Below are positions 63,164-64,000 of a stretch of DNA of 64,000 bases, piece after piece. The stretch is from Isoperla grammatica (Eukaryota > Arthropoda > Insecta > Plecoptera > Perlodidae): positions 42,762,623-42,826,622 of the forward strand of contig OX246746.1 of NCBI GenBank assembly GCA_945910005.1, in the 5' to 3' direction. The notes below the pieces were generated by a model. That model did no database searches. It had not been told where the DNA came from and worked only from the letters and a program-made list of their open reading frames with translations. The position numbers and the translations under genes are program-made. Positions within the stretch are counted from its first letter, which is position 1, and every line of letters starts with the position of its first letter.

Positions 63164-64000
63164 GCACCAATACTTAGCATGTAATTTTCAAAATTTATTT
63201 CTCTATATTTATTTACAACTTATATTTATAAACTACTGTAACAGGCAGATATACTAAATTGTTCCTGGTAATACAAAAGAAACAGAGCCAATCCTAAGGA
63301 AAGTTGGTATTTTATATTTCAAGATTTCAAGATTTCAAGATTTATTTATTATTATTTGTTCACTTTTTTACATTGGTACATGACATTCATTTTTTTGTTA
63401 GATCTATACATATCAGAATGATTTGAACAAATAATATACTGTGCCACGAAGATAGCTTTTGAGTGTGGCACAGAGTTACATACTAAATAATTTTAAGACT
63501 AAATTATGCCTATTCTACGAGGAAGACTCTAGGTCATATTGATTATTATTATTATTATTATTTAATTATATTTATATAATTTATATAGTTCAGTATTTAT
63601 GTTTAGTAACATAGTTTCTATACATTTATAAGAATATAATATATGATAATAAAAGTAATAATATAATAAATAATGATGATAAAAGCTAACTACATACGAG
63701 TAACCAAAGATAGATATGAGAACAATATCGGTAATAATTGCTATAGTATTTTGTGGAAGACTGGTAAATTACGATTGTATTTTGGATCTAATTGTACTGT
63801 AACTATTATTTATTTGATTATATAATTTAACTTGTCAATTGTCTGAGGTGTTTTTATCCATAGATATAAATGCAAGATTGTACTGAGCATTGTAGGGCGG
63901 CCTGGGTCTCTCTTAGAGTGACGAAAGTGTGGTCGTGTTGTGTTTATCAACCTAGGCGCCAAGCTTCCAGAGTGGAGCACACATCACAAGCGGTGCCGTG
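63164..64000. other. Gene-free AT-rich right end of the window
   Basis: A 9-bp direct repeat TTTCAAGAT occurs three times at about 63317-63343, followed by TTATTTATT, as in retroposon tails. The last 110 bases are more GC-rich, but no frame or repeat is recognised there. Confidence 0.4.

Overview
This is nuclear DNA from an animal, probably an arthropod. It is AT-rich, has no operon-like coding density, and carries tRNA-derived SINE copies with target-site duplications, long ATT/AAT and GT microsatellites, and a 200-base assembly gap (7564-7763). Several SINE copies share a module around the words CCCAGCATTCGCC and GAGGAAAACC. I recall similar modules from cockroach, termite and locust repeats, but cannot verify that here. 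I find no convincing complete protein-coding gene. The weak exon candidates are short: minus-strand ATGs inside YY1-like motifs at 964 and 56798, a splice-flanked minus-strand segment at 56376-56444, and a GC-rich patch near 9100-9260. The long open frames all lie in tandem repeats whose period is not a multiple of three, or in trinucleotide repeats.

The dominant content is tandem repeats. In order: 71-bp units (2321-4935), 55-bp (8981-9135), 66/67-bp (13263-13795), 52-bp (15879-16630), 23-bp (21398-23305), 77-bp (24462-26464), 34-bp (30098-37363, about 214 copies), 50-bp (41075-41825), 65-bp (41928-42232), 56-bp (43452-45195), 67-bp (46256-48821), alternating 65/49-bp (53193-53625), another 67-bp (57384-58388) and 57-bp (60387-62176). 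Together they fill more than a third of the window, and I see no shared sequence between the monomers. Some show higher-order structure from block duplication, clearest in the 71-bp and 56-bp arrays.

The interspersed elements are tRNA-derived SINEs on the minus strand at 18.4, 20.6, 21.3 and 39.2 kb, other tRNA-like remnants, a 421-bp MITE with perfect 18-bp terminal inverted repeats (50568-50988), a core element of about 110-150 bp bounded by ATT arrays (9.8, 10.3 and 62.8 kb), and a 61-bp near-perfect inverted repeat 2.3 kb apart (26841/29300).

The most interesting observation is that two of the arrays appear to have grown out of tRNA-related SINE heads. The 23-bp unit matches the last 23 bp (the 5' terminus, A-box side) of the SINE family present in this window, and the array directly continues one SINE copy. 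The 34-bp unit resembles a tRNA T-arm/B-box, and its right edge runs into a tRNA-like sequence. I found no sign of a new protein-based system.
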